Shown: positions 52,489-61,885, counted from the stretch's first letter. The stretch: 64,000 bases of DNA from Paraburkholderia sp. PGU19 (GCF_013426915.1 NZ_AP023181.1:744001-808000), one strand, 5' to 3'. Notes: generated by a model not told the origin, from the letters alone. Made by a program: numbers and translations.

Positions 52489-53748
52489 GTGGCCTATTCC
52501 GTGAGCAGCAAAGATCTTCTCAACATCGCGCAATTGCGCGCGTTCAAACTCGTCGCGGATACGGGCAGTGCAACGCGCGCCGCTTCCGCGTTGTTTCGCG
52601 CACAATCGGCCGTGACGCGCTCGGTGCAGGAACTCGAAGCCGCGCTTGGCGAACCGCTGTTCGACCGCAAGCCTTCCGGCATGCTGCCCACACCCGTCGG
52701 CCGCGCCGTGTTGCATCGCTGCGAACGGCTTTTCACTGAACTCGAAGAGCTCGCGCAATGGTGCGCCGCGCGTCAGGCGCGCCGCCGTCCTGCTGCGGAA
52801 GGTTCGTTGCCCGCCTATCTGCTCAATACGCGGCGGCTGCAACTGTTCGCTGCGCTCGCGCGTCATCGGCATATGCCGAGCGCGGCAAAGGCATTCGGCA
52901 TCAGTCAGCCCGCCGTGAGCACCGCGATTCGCGTGCTCGAAAGCGGCTCGGGATTGCAACTGTTCCATCGCAATCCGCGCGGCATCCTGTTGACCGAAGA
53001 AGGCGAAACGTTCCTGCTGCACGTGCGCCGCGCGCTGAACGAGTTGCGCCACGTACCCGACGATATCGCCGCGTTGCACGGCTACATTCAAGGCGCGGTG
53101 ACGGTGGGTGCGCTGCCGCTCGGGCGCACGCTGATCCTGCCGAAAGCGATCGCGAGCATGAGCGCGAAGCATCCCGGCGTGCGTATCATCACCGACGAGA
53201 GCGCCTATGAAACGTTGGTCGCGGGGCTGCGCGCAGGCGACATCGATTTCATTCTCGGCGCGTTGCGCGAGAACGACGCATCGAGCGGGTTGTTGAACGA
53301 GCGTTTGATGTCGGATGAAATGGTCGTGCTGGCGCGTCGCGCGCATCCGCTGGCGAACGCACGCGGCCTGACGCTCGCCGATCTGCAGAACGTGAAGTGG
53401 ATCGTGCCGCGCAGCCACGCGCCCGCACGCGGGCTGTTCGAAGCGCAATTCAAGCGGATCAAACTGAAGCCGCCGATGCCCTCCGTCGAAACGGCGGATC
53501 TCGCGGTGATTCGCGGCCTGCTGCTAGGCACGGACATGCTCGCGGCACTGTCCGCGCAGCAATTGCACTATGAGTGTCAGTCGGGTGAACTGGTCGTGCT
53601 CGATGTGAAGTTGCACAACACGCGGCGCGACATCGGCCTCACGATGCGCGGCGCGGGGACGCCGTCCCCGGCCGCGCGCGCATTGATCGACGCGATACGT
53701 CTTGCCGTCGTCGACGTCGCGCGCACGATCAGCATGGCGGAAGCGTAA
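52489..53748 (+). CDS. LysR-type regulator with two tandem helix-turn-helix domains
   Basis: The 419-aa product is about 120 residues longer than normal LysR proteins because it has two DNA-binding domains. The first (about 12-70) includes ALFRAQSAVTRSVQELEAAL; the second (about 111-171) includes AFGISQPAVSTAIRVLESGS. The effector domain follows from about 190 (GAVTVGALPLGRTLILPKAI). A GTG start at 52489 is likely. It is 28 bp after the GntR gene. It may bind DNA at more sites per protein than usual, or the first domain may have become a dimerisation module. Confidence 0.9.
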   Translation: MAYSVSSKDLLNIAQLRAFKLVADTGSATRAASALFRAQSAVTRSVQELEAALGEPLFDRKPSGMLPTPVGRAVLHRCERLFTELEELAQWCAARQARRRPAAEGSLPAYLLNTRRLQLFAALARHRHMPSAAKAFGISQPAVSTAIRVLESGSGLQLFHRNPRGILLTEEGETFLLHVRRALNELRHVPDDIAALHGYIQGAVTVGALPLGRTLILPKAIASMSAKHPGVRIITDESAYETLVAGLRAGDIDFILGALRENDASSGLLNERLMSDEMVVLARRAHPLANARGLTLADLQNVKWIVPRSHAPARGLFEAQFKRIKLKPPMPSVETADLAVIRGLLLGTDMLAALSAQQLHYECQSGELVVLDVKLHNTRRDIGLTMRGAGTPSPAARALIDAIRLAVVDVARTISMAEA

Positions 53749-53782
53749 GCCGCGCGATGCTCCGCGCGGCGGCTGCTCGAAG

Positions 53783-53941
53783 TCAACGTCGCACGCGCGA
53801 GAAGCGGCACCAGCTATGGTGATCGAGATTCTTCAGCAATTCCGCGCGCGACCGCTCGCGACGGTAGTGCTGCACCACCGACAGCAACGCAATCAACAGC
53901 ACGGATCCTCCAAGAACAGTCACAATCCATGTTTCGTTCAT
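53783..53941 (-). CDS. 52-aa single-span membrane protein
   Basis: On the minus strand the frame from ATG 53941 reads MNETWIVTVLGGSVLLIALL, SVVQHYRRERSRAELLKNLD and ends WCRFSRVRR. It has one N-terminal membrane helix (about 5-24) and a basic cytoplasmic tail, so it is probably N-out. AGGGG lies 6 nt before the ATG. It is the third gene on this strand after phaB and the five-cysteine gene (45-nt gap). The family is not recognised. Confidence 0.65.
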   Translation of the reverse strand: MNETWIVTVLGGSVLLIALLSVVQHYRRERSRAELLKNLDHHSWCRFSRVRR

Positions 53942-53986
53942 TGCCATCCCCTGTGACAACTACGCCTGCAACCTCGCACCGTGTTT

Positions 53987-54166
53987 TCAGAGCGGGCATT
54001 GCCCTGACTTCGGACAATTGCCTGCGTTGATGCATTGCTCGAAAACCAGTTCGCGGTATCGACCCGCGTCGCGATCGGCAGGCGTACGCGGCCCAAAAGT
54101 CCGGTTCACGACGACGATCTGGTTCGTGCACCGGCATTGATAAAGCTGTTGTTTTGTCTCCACCAC
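53987..54166 (-). CDS. 59-aa five-cysteine protein downstream of phaB
   Basis: A GTG-initiated frame at 54166 (or 54163) reads QQLYQCRCTNQIVVVNRTFG in its first half and CINAGNCPKSGQCPL at its end, with the basic, Arg/Asp-rich RTPADRDAGRYREL between. Cysteines form C-x-C and C-x5-C-x5-C groups, suggesting a metal site or disulfides. AAGGA lies just upstream. Codon use is host-like and no in-frame stop intervenes. It follows phaB by 67 nt. No family is recognised; a metal-binding or redox role is only inferred. Confidence 0.6.
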   Translation of the reverse strand: MVETKQQLYQCRCTNQIVVVNRTFGPRTPADRDAGRYRELVFEQCINAGNCPKSGQCPL

Positions 54167-54233
54167 TTCTTCCTTGTCGGGCCCTTTCCGCTTCCTCTGG
54201 ACTTGCGTGGGCCCTGTTTTTGTCGATACAGAA

Positions 54234-54977
54234 TCAGTTCATATGCTGGCCGCCGTTCACGGCCAGGTTCGCGCCCGTAATGAAACCCGCGTCGTCCGAG
54301 CAAAGGAACGCGACCAGCGCGGCCACTTCTTCCGGCTTGCCCAGGCGGCCGGCGGGAATCTGCGGCAGGATCTTCGTGTCGAGGATTTCCTGCGGAATCG
54401 CCGTGACCATCTTCGTGGCGAGATAACCCGGCGAAATCGTGTTGACGGTCACGCCCTTGCGCGCCACTTCGAGCGCGAGCGCCTTCGTGAAGCCGTGCAT
54501 GCCCGCCTTCGCCGCCGCATAGTTGGTCTGCCCAACCGATCCCTTCGAGCCATTCACCGAAGAAATATTGATCACCCGGCCCCAACCGCGCTCCATCATC
54601 ATTTCGCACACCGGCTTCGTCATGTTGAAGACGGAATCGAGATTCGTGCGCATGACGGCGTCCCAGTTCACCTTGTCGAGCTTGCGCAGCGTCATGTCGC
54701 GCGTGATGCCCGCATTGTTCACGAGGATGTCGACGGGACCGATCTCCGCCGTGATCTTCGCCACGCAGGCGTAACACGAGTCGTAGTCGGCGACGTCGAC
54801 GGAATACGCGTAGAACGCGCGGCCTGAGGCTTCCATCGCGGCGAGCCATTCGTCCGAGCACGTGTTGCCGGGCGAGCACGTCACGACCACGCGATAGCCG
54901 GCGTCGTGCAAACGGACACTGATAGCCTCGCCCAGACCACCCATACCGCCCGTTACCACAGCAATTCGATTAGTCAT
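54234..54977 (-). CDS. phaB: Acetoacetyl-CoA reductase
   Basis: The 247-aa product is a classical SDR with TGGMGGLGEAI (cofactor loop), NNAGITRD, the catalytic serine in INISSVNGSKG and YAAAK. VNTISPGYLATKMV and the tail LAVNGGQHMN are hallmarks of PhaB. It reduces acetoacetyl-CoA to (R)-3-hydroxybutyryl-CoA with NADPH for polyhydroxybutyrate synthesis. The phasin gene lies upstream on the same strand; phaA and phaC are not here. Two small genes follow downstream. Confidence 0.94.
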   Translation of the reverse strand: MTNRIAVVTGGMGGLGEAISVRLHDAGYRVVVTCSPGNTCSDEWLAAMEASGRAFYAYSVDVADYDSCYACVAKITAEIGPVDILVNNAGITRDMTLRKLDKVNWDAVMRTNLDSVFNMTKPVCEMMMERGWGRVINISSVNGSKGSVGQTNYAAAKAGMHGFTKALALEVARKGVTVNTISPGYLATKMVTAIPQEILDTKILPQIPAGRLGKPEEVAALVAFLCSDDAGFITGANLAVNGGQHMN

Positions 54978-55166
54978 CCTTTACACCTGTCAGTCGTTCA
55001 TTGCGAAAGTTCCCGATCGTCAACCGGCTGGTTCGCAGATACAGCCGTTGACTGGTCTCCCCGACTGATCCTTTATGTCGCCGCTCACTGCGGCGCGCGA
55101 GCTTCGCGATTCACTGCGACGTCGCGTGTCGGTAGATGGTTCGGCGTACGCCTGTGCTTTAGGTGA

Positions 55167-55694
55167 TTAATCGACGACCACTTTGTGGGGACGCGTATCG
55201 GCCTCGGTTCGCGCGGCGCGCGCGATTGCCTCTTCGGTTTGCTGTTGCGCGAGCGCTTCGGGCGTCGGCGCAGTGGCAAGCGCCGTCGCGACAGCCGACG
55301 TCATGGCGGATGCTGCCGCTTGCGTGCGGCTCTGGAATGCATCGACGGCGCAGCGCAGCTGGATGTCGGTCTTTTTCGCTTGTGTTTGTCCGACTTCCTG
55401 AAGCGCTACGTTGAGCTGCGAAACGATACGGCCCAGTTCCTGGCCGTAATCCGCGAATAGCGACATGCCGCTATTGACCGCATTCCATTGGATTGTGGCC
55501 CATGCGTCCAGCGTGCGAGCGTTGCTGACCATGCTCATGGTTTTCAGCGCTTCGCCGTTCAACTGGCTAATCGTCTGCAGATTCAGTGCGACGATGGATT
55601 GCACTTCGCGAGCAAAGGGACTGGCCCATGCGTGGAGAGCGGAGATGCCGGGCTCCCACGCCGAAATGACACCTACGGAATTCCGTGTGTTCAT
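55167..55694 (-). CDS. Phasin (PHA granule-associated protein)
   Basis: The 175-aa product is alpha-helical, with ALHAWASPFAREVQSIVALN and QTISQLNGEALKTMSMVSNA near the N-terminus and a C-terminal Ala-rich region (AASAMTSAVATALATAPTPE). This amphipathic helical pattern and the FAREVQ/Q-T-I-x-x-L-N segments are typical of the phasin_2 family. It should coat polyhydroxybutyrate granules. GGAG precedes ATG 55694; a start at 55730 has none. It is near phaB on the same strand (190 bp). Confidence 0.83.
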   Translation of the reverse strand: MNTRNSVGVISAWEPGISALHAWASPFAREVQSIVALNLQTISQLNGEALKTMSMVSNARTLDAWATIQWNAVNSGMSLFADYGQELGRIVSQLNVALQEVGQTQAKKTDIQLRCAVDAFQSRTQAAASAMTSAVATALATAPTPEALAQQQTEEAIARAARTEADTRPHKVVVD

Positions 55695-55937
55695 TGACGC
55701 GACTCCGTTAGTCTTACTAATTAGATCCATGCCACATGCACAGCGGGGCCGCGCTGTTTCATGCGAATAGCATGTGTGTTCGCATTAGTTGTTTGTGCGA
55801 AGCACCATTAGAAGCGTCATTCTAAACACATCATTTGACAATTATTAAATGGTCTTTAGTAGGTAGTTACCCTATGTTTTGGTGTAGATTTCCCAAATAC
55901 TGATACAAATCAAAGCTGATCACGTTTCAGCGTGCGC

Positions 55938-56813
55938 TTAAAGATGCATCCAGTACATGTCCGGAATCGCACGGTCTTCATCCGACAGGAACGGATTGTC
56001 CAGACGAATGATCTTCCGACTCGCCAGATTCGTACGTTTCAATGCGTTCTGAATATACGGATGCGTGTTGAACAGCTTCAGATACGAGCCATCACGCCAG
56101 GCCGCCGCGAAACCTCGCGCGATCGCCGCCGCGAGCCGCTCCTGGGTCGGCGACACATAGAACAGAAAATCCGAGCGATACGCGAGCAGCAAACGGTTCT
56201 CGACAGCGAGGCTCGGCTCGGTCGCCTTGCGCGACTCGATCTCCGGGTACGCTTCGATTACGCCGCGCGGAAAATAGTCGACGCGCCGGCCTTCGACCAT
56301 CTTGAAGATCGTTTCGTAACTCGATGGCGTCTGCACGGTGAGACCCGCGTTGCGCATGATCTCGGTATCGATCCAGCCCAGCCCTTGAACACCCGTCATC
56401 GAACGCAGATCGTCGAGCGTTTCGATCCGGTCGAAATCGGGCTGCCTGTCCTGCCGGATCAGAAACACGCGATACCCGATCAGCCCGCGATGAATCGGAA
56501 TATGCACGACGTTCAGGCCGCGCTCTGCCTGCGCATCCATGCTGGTCCAGTGCAGATTGATGGTCGTGCCGCTCGCGAGTTCGGCGAGCGCACGGCCGCG
56601 CTCCATCACGAGTTCGATCTGCCGCGTCGAATAGGACACATTGGCCGCTTTCATCGCGAGTTCGAGCGTGGCGAGCGCGAATGCGGCATGCACATCCCTG
56701 CCCGGCCGGATCTGTGGATAGATGATTTCGAAGTGCTCGCCCGGTGCGGACCGTGCAGCGAGCGAGGCGCCCGCAGCACTTGCCGCGGCGAAAAGGAAAC
56801 GCCTGCGATGCAT
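55938..56813 (-). CDS. Periplasmic solute-binding-like protein
   Basis: The 291-aa product has a twin-arginine-like leader (MHRRRFLFAAASAAGASLAA) and a type-3-solute-binding-like mature part: FALATLELAMKAANVSYSTR, RVFLIRQDRQPDFDRIETLD and VEGRRVDYFPRGVIEAYPEI. It lacks an adjacent permease or ATPase. It lies 174 bp downstream of a response-regulator gene on the same strand, so it may feed signals to the kinase cluster above. That role is inference. Confidence 0.78.
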   Translation of the reverse strand: MHRRRFLFAAASAAGASLAARSAPGEHFEIIYPQIRPGRDVHAAFALATLELAMKAANVSYSTRQIELVMERGRALAELASGTTINLHWTSMDAQAERGLNVVHIPIHRGLIGYRVFLIRQDRQPDFDRIETLDDLRSMTGVQGLGWIDTEIMRNAGLTVQTPSSYETIFKMVEGRRVDYFPRGVIEAYPEIESRKATEPSLAVENRLLLAYRSDFLFYVSPTQERLAAAIARGFAAAWRDGSYLKLFNTHPYIQNALKRTNLASRKIIRLDNPFLSDEDRAIPDMYWMHL

Positions 56814-56987
56814 AAGTACGAGTGACAAATACGGGAACGTGCGGGTCGCGCGATATCGAGCCCTGCTCAGATCGTGTCACGGAGCATAGCGGCATCGACA
56901 TTCGGACAAACCCGTTGACATATTGCAAACGCAATACTTACTCGAAGCCTTCCACCGCTTCGAGCATGTGAAACCTGCTTTTGACGG

Positions 56988-57620
56988 CTATTCGACGATC
57001 AGTCCGTGGCGGATCGCGTAACGGATCACCTCGGCGTTGTTCGCGAGGCCGAGTTTCTGCATCAAGCGCATCTTGTGTGTACTAATCGTCTTTGCGCTGA
57101 GCGCGCAGGTGTCGGCGATTTCGTTGATGCTCTTGCCGGCCGCCAGCATTTGCAGCACCTGAAATTCGCGGTCGGATAGAACCTCATGGGGCGGCATGTC
57201 GCCGCGATGCGTTTCGAAGACCATTGCATCGACGAGCTTCGGATCGATGAAGCGTCCGCCGTCCGCTAGCTTGCGGATCGCCGCGAGCAGCACATCGGGA
57301 TCGCTGTCTTTCGTCAGATAACCCGTCGCACCGGCGCGCAGCGCGCGCGACGCGACCTGCGCCTCGTCGTGGATGCTCAGCACCAGCACGGGCAACGCAG
57401 GCTGCTCGGCCCGCACGCGACGGATCAGATCGACACCGCTGATGCCGGGCATCGTCATGTCGAGCAACAGCAGATCGACCGCGCAACTGCGCAGCTTGTC
57501 GACGACTTCAGCGCCGTGCGCCGCTTCCGCCGCGACAATCATGTCGCTCGTCGTCGCGATGATCTGCCTGAGTCCGCCGCGGACGATCGCGTGATCGTCT
57601 GCAATGAGTATCCTGATCAT
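56988..57620 (-). CDS. NarL/FixJ-type response regulator
   Basis: The 210-aa product has a receiver domain (MIRILIADDHAIVRGGLRQI; phospho-acceptor Asp54 in LLLLDMTMPG; Lys in YLTKDSDPD) and a C-terminal LuxR helix-turn-helix (LSDREFQVLQMLAAGKSINE, LSAKTISTHKMRLMQKLGLA). ATG 57620 overlaps the stop of the upstream kinase gene by 4 bp. It is the most likely output regulator of the two kinases encoded before it. Its targets are unknown. Confidence 0.95.
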   Translation of the reverse strand: MIRILIADDHAIVRGGLRQIIATTSDMIVAAEAAHGAEVVDKLRSCAVDLLLLDMTMPGISGVDLIRRVRAEQPALPVLVLSIHDEAQVASRALRAGATGYLTKDSDPDVLLAAIRKLADGGRFIDPKLVDAMVFETHRGDMPPHEVLSDREFQVLQMLAAGKSINEIADTCALSAKTISTHKMRLMQKLGLANNAEVIRYAIRHGLIVE

Positions 57621-59251
57621 AGTTTGAGCCCGCCATCGAGCGGAATGTGAATCGAAACCGTCGTGCCGACGCCCTGCGCGCTGTCGATCGACAGCGTTGC
57701 GCCGATCAGCCGCGCGCGCTCGTTCATGCCGAGCAGGCCATACGAATAGTCGCGGTGCGCGGCCTGCAGGTCGAAGCCGCAGCCGTTGTCGCGCACATGC
57801 AGTTCGAGTTGGTCCGCTGTCGAAATCAGCGACACGTCGACACGCGTCGCGTTCGCATGACGCGCCACGTTGGTCAGCGACGCCTGCACGATGCGGAATA
57901 CGGCCGTTGCGTGTGTGTCCAACAGCGCGGGCTCGCCGCCTTCGATGCGCAGCTCGCAAGGAATCGCATTGCGCCGGTTGAATTCGTCGACGAGCCATTC
58001 GAGCGCCGACACGATCCCGAAGTTGAGCGCGGCGGGCCGCAAATGGCTCGCGACATTGCGCACCATCCAGATCGTGCCTTCGACCAGCTCGCGCATGTCG
58101 TCGGCCTTTTTCAGCGCTTCCGGGTCGTACGCGAGGCGCATCTTCAGCAGCGAGACGTCCATCTTCAGCGCGGTCAGCAACTGGCCGAGTTCGTCGTGAA
58201 TCTCCATAGCGATGCGCTTTCTTTCCTCTTCGCGGATCGCTTCCATGTAAGCGGAAAGCTCGCGTTGCTGCTCGCGCGACTCGACCAGTTCCTGTTCCAT
58301 CTGCTTGCGCCCGGTAATGTCGTTCAGGCCGACATAGATGGCGGGCGAGTCGTCGTACGTCGCGACACGCGCGGTCGCCATCGCCCAGAACTGGGTGCCG
58401 TCCGGACGGCAGAACCGGACCTCCGTATCGCGCAGACTGCCCTCCGTTCGCAGATGGCCGATCAGCCGCTCGCGTTCTACGGGGTCCGCGTAGAAGTCCG
58501 CAATGTTGGCGACGTTCAAGGCCGCACCCTCGCTTATGCCGAACAGCACGCGCAGCGGTGCGTTCGTGTACAGAATGCGTCCATCCGGCATCGACGTGAT
58601 GCACAACGGCACGGGGCTCGTTTCGACGATCGCGCGAAAGCGCGCCTCGCTCGCCTGCAAGCGCGCGTCCGCGCGTCGGCGTTCGTCGATCTGCGCCTGC
58701 AGGTTCGCATTCGCGCGCGCCAGTTCTTCCGTGCGCAACGCGACGCGCCGTTCGAGATCGTCGCGTACCTGCTCGAGCGCCGCTTCCGTTTCCTTGCGCA
58801 CGGCGACTTCGGCCATCAGTTGCCGGTTCTGCGCAACGAGTTGCTTGTGCATCGCGCGCAGTTCGAGATGCACGCCGACGCGCGCGAGCATCTCGTCGAC
58901 GCGCAGCGGCTTGGTCACATAATCGACGCCGCCCGAGGAAAACCCTTCCACGCGGTCTTCGTTGCCCGTCAGCGAGGTCATGAAAATCACGGCGATATCG
59001 CGCGTGCGTTCGTCGCGCTTGAGCCGGCGACAGGTTTCAAAGCCGTCGATGCCGGGCATCTTCACGTCGAGCAGAATCAGATCGGGCTGCGCGAACGCCG
59101 CGCGTTCGAGCGCCTCGATGCCGTCGAGCGCAACCAGCACGCGGATGCCGCGCGCCTCGAGACTGTCGACGACCACGCCGACATTGGCGGGCGTATCGTC
59201 GACGATCAGGATCGTGCCCGATGGTCCGGCGGACGGAGCGAGGTGGCTCAT
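57617..59251 (-). CDS. REC-PAS-HisKA_3 sensor kinase
   Basis: The 544-aa product has an N-terminal receiver domain (Asp62 in LILLDVKMPG), a coiled coil (about 130-200), a PAS domain (about 202-315) and a NarX-type kinase with His352 (RIAMEIHDELGQ) and an ATPase domain (LEWLVDEFNRRNAIP, DNGCGFD, GLLGMNERARLIGA). It has no membrane segment, so it is cytoplasmic. Its start overlaps the upstream hybrid-kinase stop and its stop overlaps the regulator start, 4 bp each. The N-terminal receiver may accept phosphate from the upstream kinase. Confidence 0.93.
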   Translation of the reverse strand: MSHLAPSAGPSGTILIVDDTPANVGVVVDSLEARGIRVLVALDGIEALERAAFAQPDLILLDVKMPGIDGFETCRRLKRDERTRDIAVIFMTSLTGNEDRVEGFSSGGVDYVTKPLRVDEMLARVGVHLELRAMHKQLVAQNRQLMAEVAVRKETEAALEQVRDDLERRVALRTEELARANANLQAQIDERRRADARLQASEARFRAIVETSPVPLCITSMPDGRILYTNAPLRVLFGISEGAALNVANIADFYADPVERERLIGHLRTEGSLRDTEVRFCRPDGTQFWAMATARVATYDDSPAIYVGLNDITGRKQMEQELVESREQQRELSAYMEAIREEERKRIAMEIHDELGQLLTALKMDVSLLKMRLAYDPEALKKADDMRELVEGTIWMVRNVASHLRPAALNFGIVSALEWLVDEFNRRNAIPCELRIEGGEPALLDTHATAVFRIVQASLTNVARHANATRVDVSLISTADQLELHVRDNGCGFDLQAAHRDYSYGLLGMNERARLIGATLSIDSAQGVGTTVSIHIPLDGGLKL

Positions 59252-61413
59252 GATGCCGGGTTCCCTTCGAGATACCGCTCCACCATTTGCAGGATCGCCT
59301 TCGACTGCCAGGCGCGCGCCAGTTGATGCAGCCGCGCCGCAAACGCCGCGTGCGACGGATCGCTCGCCGCGATCCGCTCCGCCCATTGCACGATGCCGCT
59401 CATGTTGCCGTCGCGCGCGAGCTGATGCAGCTCGCTCATCGCGTCGGCGGGAATGGTGGCGGGAAGGGTCGCCGGCATTGCCGGTCCGGCTTGCTGCTGG
59501 ACAGCCTCGCGAATCCAGTCGATGCCGAGCAGCGCCGCGATCCGCGCGAGCAGCACGTCGAAATCGACCGGCTTGCTGATGAAGGCGTTCGCGCCCGCTT
59601 CGAGGCTCCTCGCACCGTCCACGCCGAACGGCGACGCCGAGATCGTGATGATCGGCGTGTGAGCGAACGCGGGCATCGCGCGGAAGCGGCGCGTCACAGT
59701 CAGACCGTCGATGCCGGGCATCACGATATCCGTGAGTATCAGATCGGGATATTCCGTTTGCGCGAGCGCGATGCCGTCGGCGCCACTGGCCGACTCCACG
59801 GTGTCGAAGCCGATGCGCGTCAGCAGCTCGACGATGACCGCGCGGTTGATCTGCACGTCGTCGATCACGAGCACCTTGCGGCGCGGACCCTCGTAGCCCG
59901 TAATGATGGTGGCGGCACCCATCACACCTCCGGCGCGCGCGGCGCCCGGCTCGGTAAGCGCGGCCGGCAACTCGAACCAGAAGACGCTGCCGCCACCGGG
60001 GGCGCTGTCGACCTTCACTTCGCCGCCCATTGCGCGCACGAACTGCCGGCTGATCGCGAGGCCAAGCCCCGTGCCGCCCGCGCGGCGTTCCGCGCCGCCT
60101 GCCTGTTCGAACGGCATGAAGATCTTCTCGTGATATTCGGCGGCAATGCCGATGCCCGTGTCGTGCACCTCGAAGCGGGCCGCGCCGTTTTCTGCGCGCC
60201 CGATGAACAGGCGCACGCTGCCCTCATCGGTGAACTTCACCGCGTTCGACAACAGATTGAGCAGCACCTGGCGCAAGCGGTGTTCGTCGGCGCGCACGCC
60301 GCCGGGCGCATCGGCGGCAACCGTGCATTCGAACGCGAGCTTGCGCTGCTCGGCCTTCACGCCGATGATCTCGCGAATCGTATCGACGAGGCCCGCGAGC
60401 GGCACATCGCAAATCTCGATGCGCAGCTTGCCCGCTTCGACCTTCGCGAAATCGAGCGTCTCGTCGATCAGCGCCAGCAGGTGCTCGCCGCTCTGCTGGA
60501 TCACCGCGACGCCGTCGCGCTGACGCAGGCTGAGCGAACTGTCGCGCCTGAGAATCTGCGCATAGCCAAGAATACCGTTGAGCGGCGTGCGCAATTCGTG
60601 GCTCAGGTTCGCGAGGAACTCGCCTTTCGCGCGATTGGCCGCTTCCGCCATGTGCCGCGCCTCGCGCTCGGTGGCCGCTTCGCGTTCGTCGAGATACGCG
60701 CGATGCAGCCGCATCCCCATTGCGTTGAAGGCCGACACCACGCGGTCGAGTTCGTCCGGCTCGCGCGGAGGCTTGCGTTGCAGAACGAACGGGTGCTGCG
60801 GCTCGTGGAAGTCGTAGCCGCTGACGCTGCGCGCTATCGCCGCGAGGTGCCGCGTGAGCAGCCGCCACAGAATGTAAAACGTGAACAGCGCGACGAGAAA
60901 CGTATTCGCGCCCTGGCTCACGAGTATCACGAGCGCCGTGCGCGTCAGGTCGTGGTAGAGGTTGGCGAGCGTCGCCTCGACATACAGCGTGCCGATCTGC
61001 TCGACCTTGTCCTGCACGCGGTACGTGATCGGGAACTCGCGGGCGACCGTCATGCGGGGCATGCGCTGGCCCACGCTCACGACCATCGCGGAACTGATGG
61101 AAGGCATCTCGCGCACTTCCGCCGCGCGGATATCGGCGAGCCGCAGCATGCCTTCGAGTTCGAGCTTGAGTTGCGGCTGGTCAAGGCGCCAGAGCGCTTC
61201 GCCAAGACTGTCGCGATAGCTGCGGTCGATATCGACGAGCCGGTTCTCGATCTGCGCGACGCCGCGCTGATAGTCGCGATACAGTTGCACGGCTGTGAGG
61301 ATCAGCGTGATCGCGCAGCTAAACGCGAGCACCGTCCCGAGCAGCCGCAGCACCACGCTGCGCCGCACGTAACGGAGTCCGCTCCACCCTGCGTCGAACC
61401 TGTCGAGAACCAT
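59248..61413 (-). CDS. Membrane hybrid sensor histidine kinase
   Basis: The 721-aa product has transmembrane helices at about 22-45 and 161-185 flanking a periplasmic domain, a HAMP-like segment, a HisKA domain with His272 (ANLSHELRTPLNG), an ATPase domain (LLNLLSNAVKFTDEG, DTGIGIA, GGTGLGLAISRQFV) and a C-terminal receiver (VLVIDDVQINRAVI, Asp in LILTDIVMPG). After it comes a helical tail of about 90 residues resembling a degenerate Hpt. ATG 61413 is preceded by a G-rich tract. It heads the coupled three-gene cluster. Confidence 0.93.
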   Translation of the reverse strand: MVLDRFDAGWSGLRYVRRSVVLRLLGTVLAFSCAITLILTAVQLYRDYQRGVAQIENRLVDIDRSYRDSLGEALWRLDQPQLKLELEGMLRLADIRAAEVREMPSISSAMVVSVGQRMPRMTVAREFPITYRVQDKVEQIGTLYVEATLANLYHDLTRTALVILVSQGANTFLVALFTFYILWRLLTRHLAAIARSVSGYDFHEPQHPFVLQRKPPREPDELDRVVSAFNAMGMRLHRAYLDEREAATEREARHMAEAANRAKGEFLANLSHELRTPLNGILGYAQILRRDSSLSLRQRDGVAVIQQSGEHLLALIDETLDFAKVEAGKLRIEICDVPLAGLVDTIREIIGVKAEQRKLAFECTVAADAPGGVRADEHRLRQVLLNLLSNAVKFTDEGSVRLFIGRAENGAARFEVHDTGIGIAAEYHEKIFMPFEQAGGAERRAGGTGLGLAISRQFVRAMGGEVKVDSAPGGGSVFWFELPAALTEPGAARAGGVMGAATIITGYEGPRRKVLVIDDVQINRAVIVELLTRIGFDTVESASGADGIALAQTEYPDLILTDIVMPGIDGLTVTRRFRAMPAFAHTPIITISASPFGVDGARSLEAGANAFISKPVDFDVLLARIAALLGIDWIREAVQQQAGPAMPATLPATIPADAMSELHQLARDGNMSGIVQWAERIAASDPSHAAFAARLHQLARAWQSKAILQMVERYLEGNPAS

Positions 61414-61519
61414 ATCCCCCCGCGAGTGCTGCCGTTCTGGTTGTCTTATTCTGCACTCGATGCCAAAGCGCGGTCCACCGGCCCGGTCCCGCGGCCAGGC
61501 GCCTGAAACGTCGGTCTTT

Positions 61520-61885
61520 CTACCCCGCCGGTTCCGGCAGTTCGCCAAACGCCTTCAGTCTGACGGTGCGTACGGGCCGCCCGACGAGTTCGTCGATCAG
61601 ATCGGCCATTTCGCAGAGCGCCTGAAAACCGTGTGCGTCGATCTGGTCCGCGTGATAGCGCCGCAAATCGCACATCGTTTCGCCGAGGCGCCTCAGCGCA
61701 GCGGGCGTGCTTTCGATCAACGGCCAGCAGTGCATCAGATACGCAAGCGCCGTCACGCTGCGCGATTCGCACCATGTGTCGAACAGCTGCAGACAGAGCG
61801 CATTGACCTGCTCCACGACATTCTCACGCTCGGACAGATAGGCAATCATGACGCCTTGGCTCGATGTTGCATTTCGATGGCTCAT
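61520..61885 (-). CDS. Hypothetical 121-aa protein
   Basis: The product starts MSHRNATSSQGVMIAYLSER and contains QVNALCLQLFDTWCESRSVT, AYLMHCWPLIESTPAALRRL and LCEMADLIDELVGRPVRTVR. It is helical and soluble, with a few cysteines, and no signal peptide. An internal ATG at codon 13 is an alternative start. It lies 106 bp upstream of the hybrid kinase gene on the same strand and could belong to that cluster. The family is not recognised. Confidence 0.7.
   Translation of the reverse strand: MSHRNATSSQGVMIAYLSERENVVEQVNALCLQLFDTWCESRSVTALAYLMHCWPLIESTPAALRRLGETMCDLRRYHADQIDAHGFQALCEMADLIDELVGRPVRTVRLKAFGELPEPAG

Noticed and set aside
56988..58604. A single 538-aa protein joining kinase-region sequence to the response regulator
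   Set aside because: The first 328 residues are out of frame with the kinase and not protein-like. ATG 57620 gives a normal 210-aa regulator.
59287..61506. 739-codon plus-strand frame opposite the hybrid kinase
   Set aside because: Composition (His/Arg-rich) and lack of motifs mark it as antisense to the kinase.
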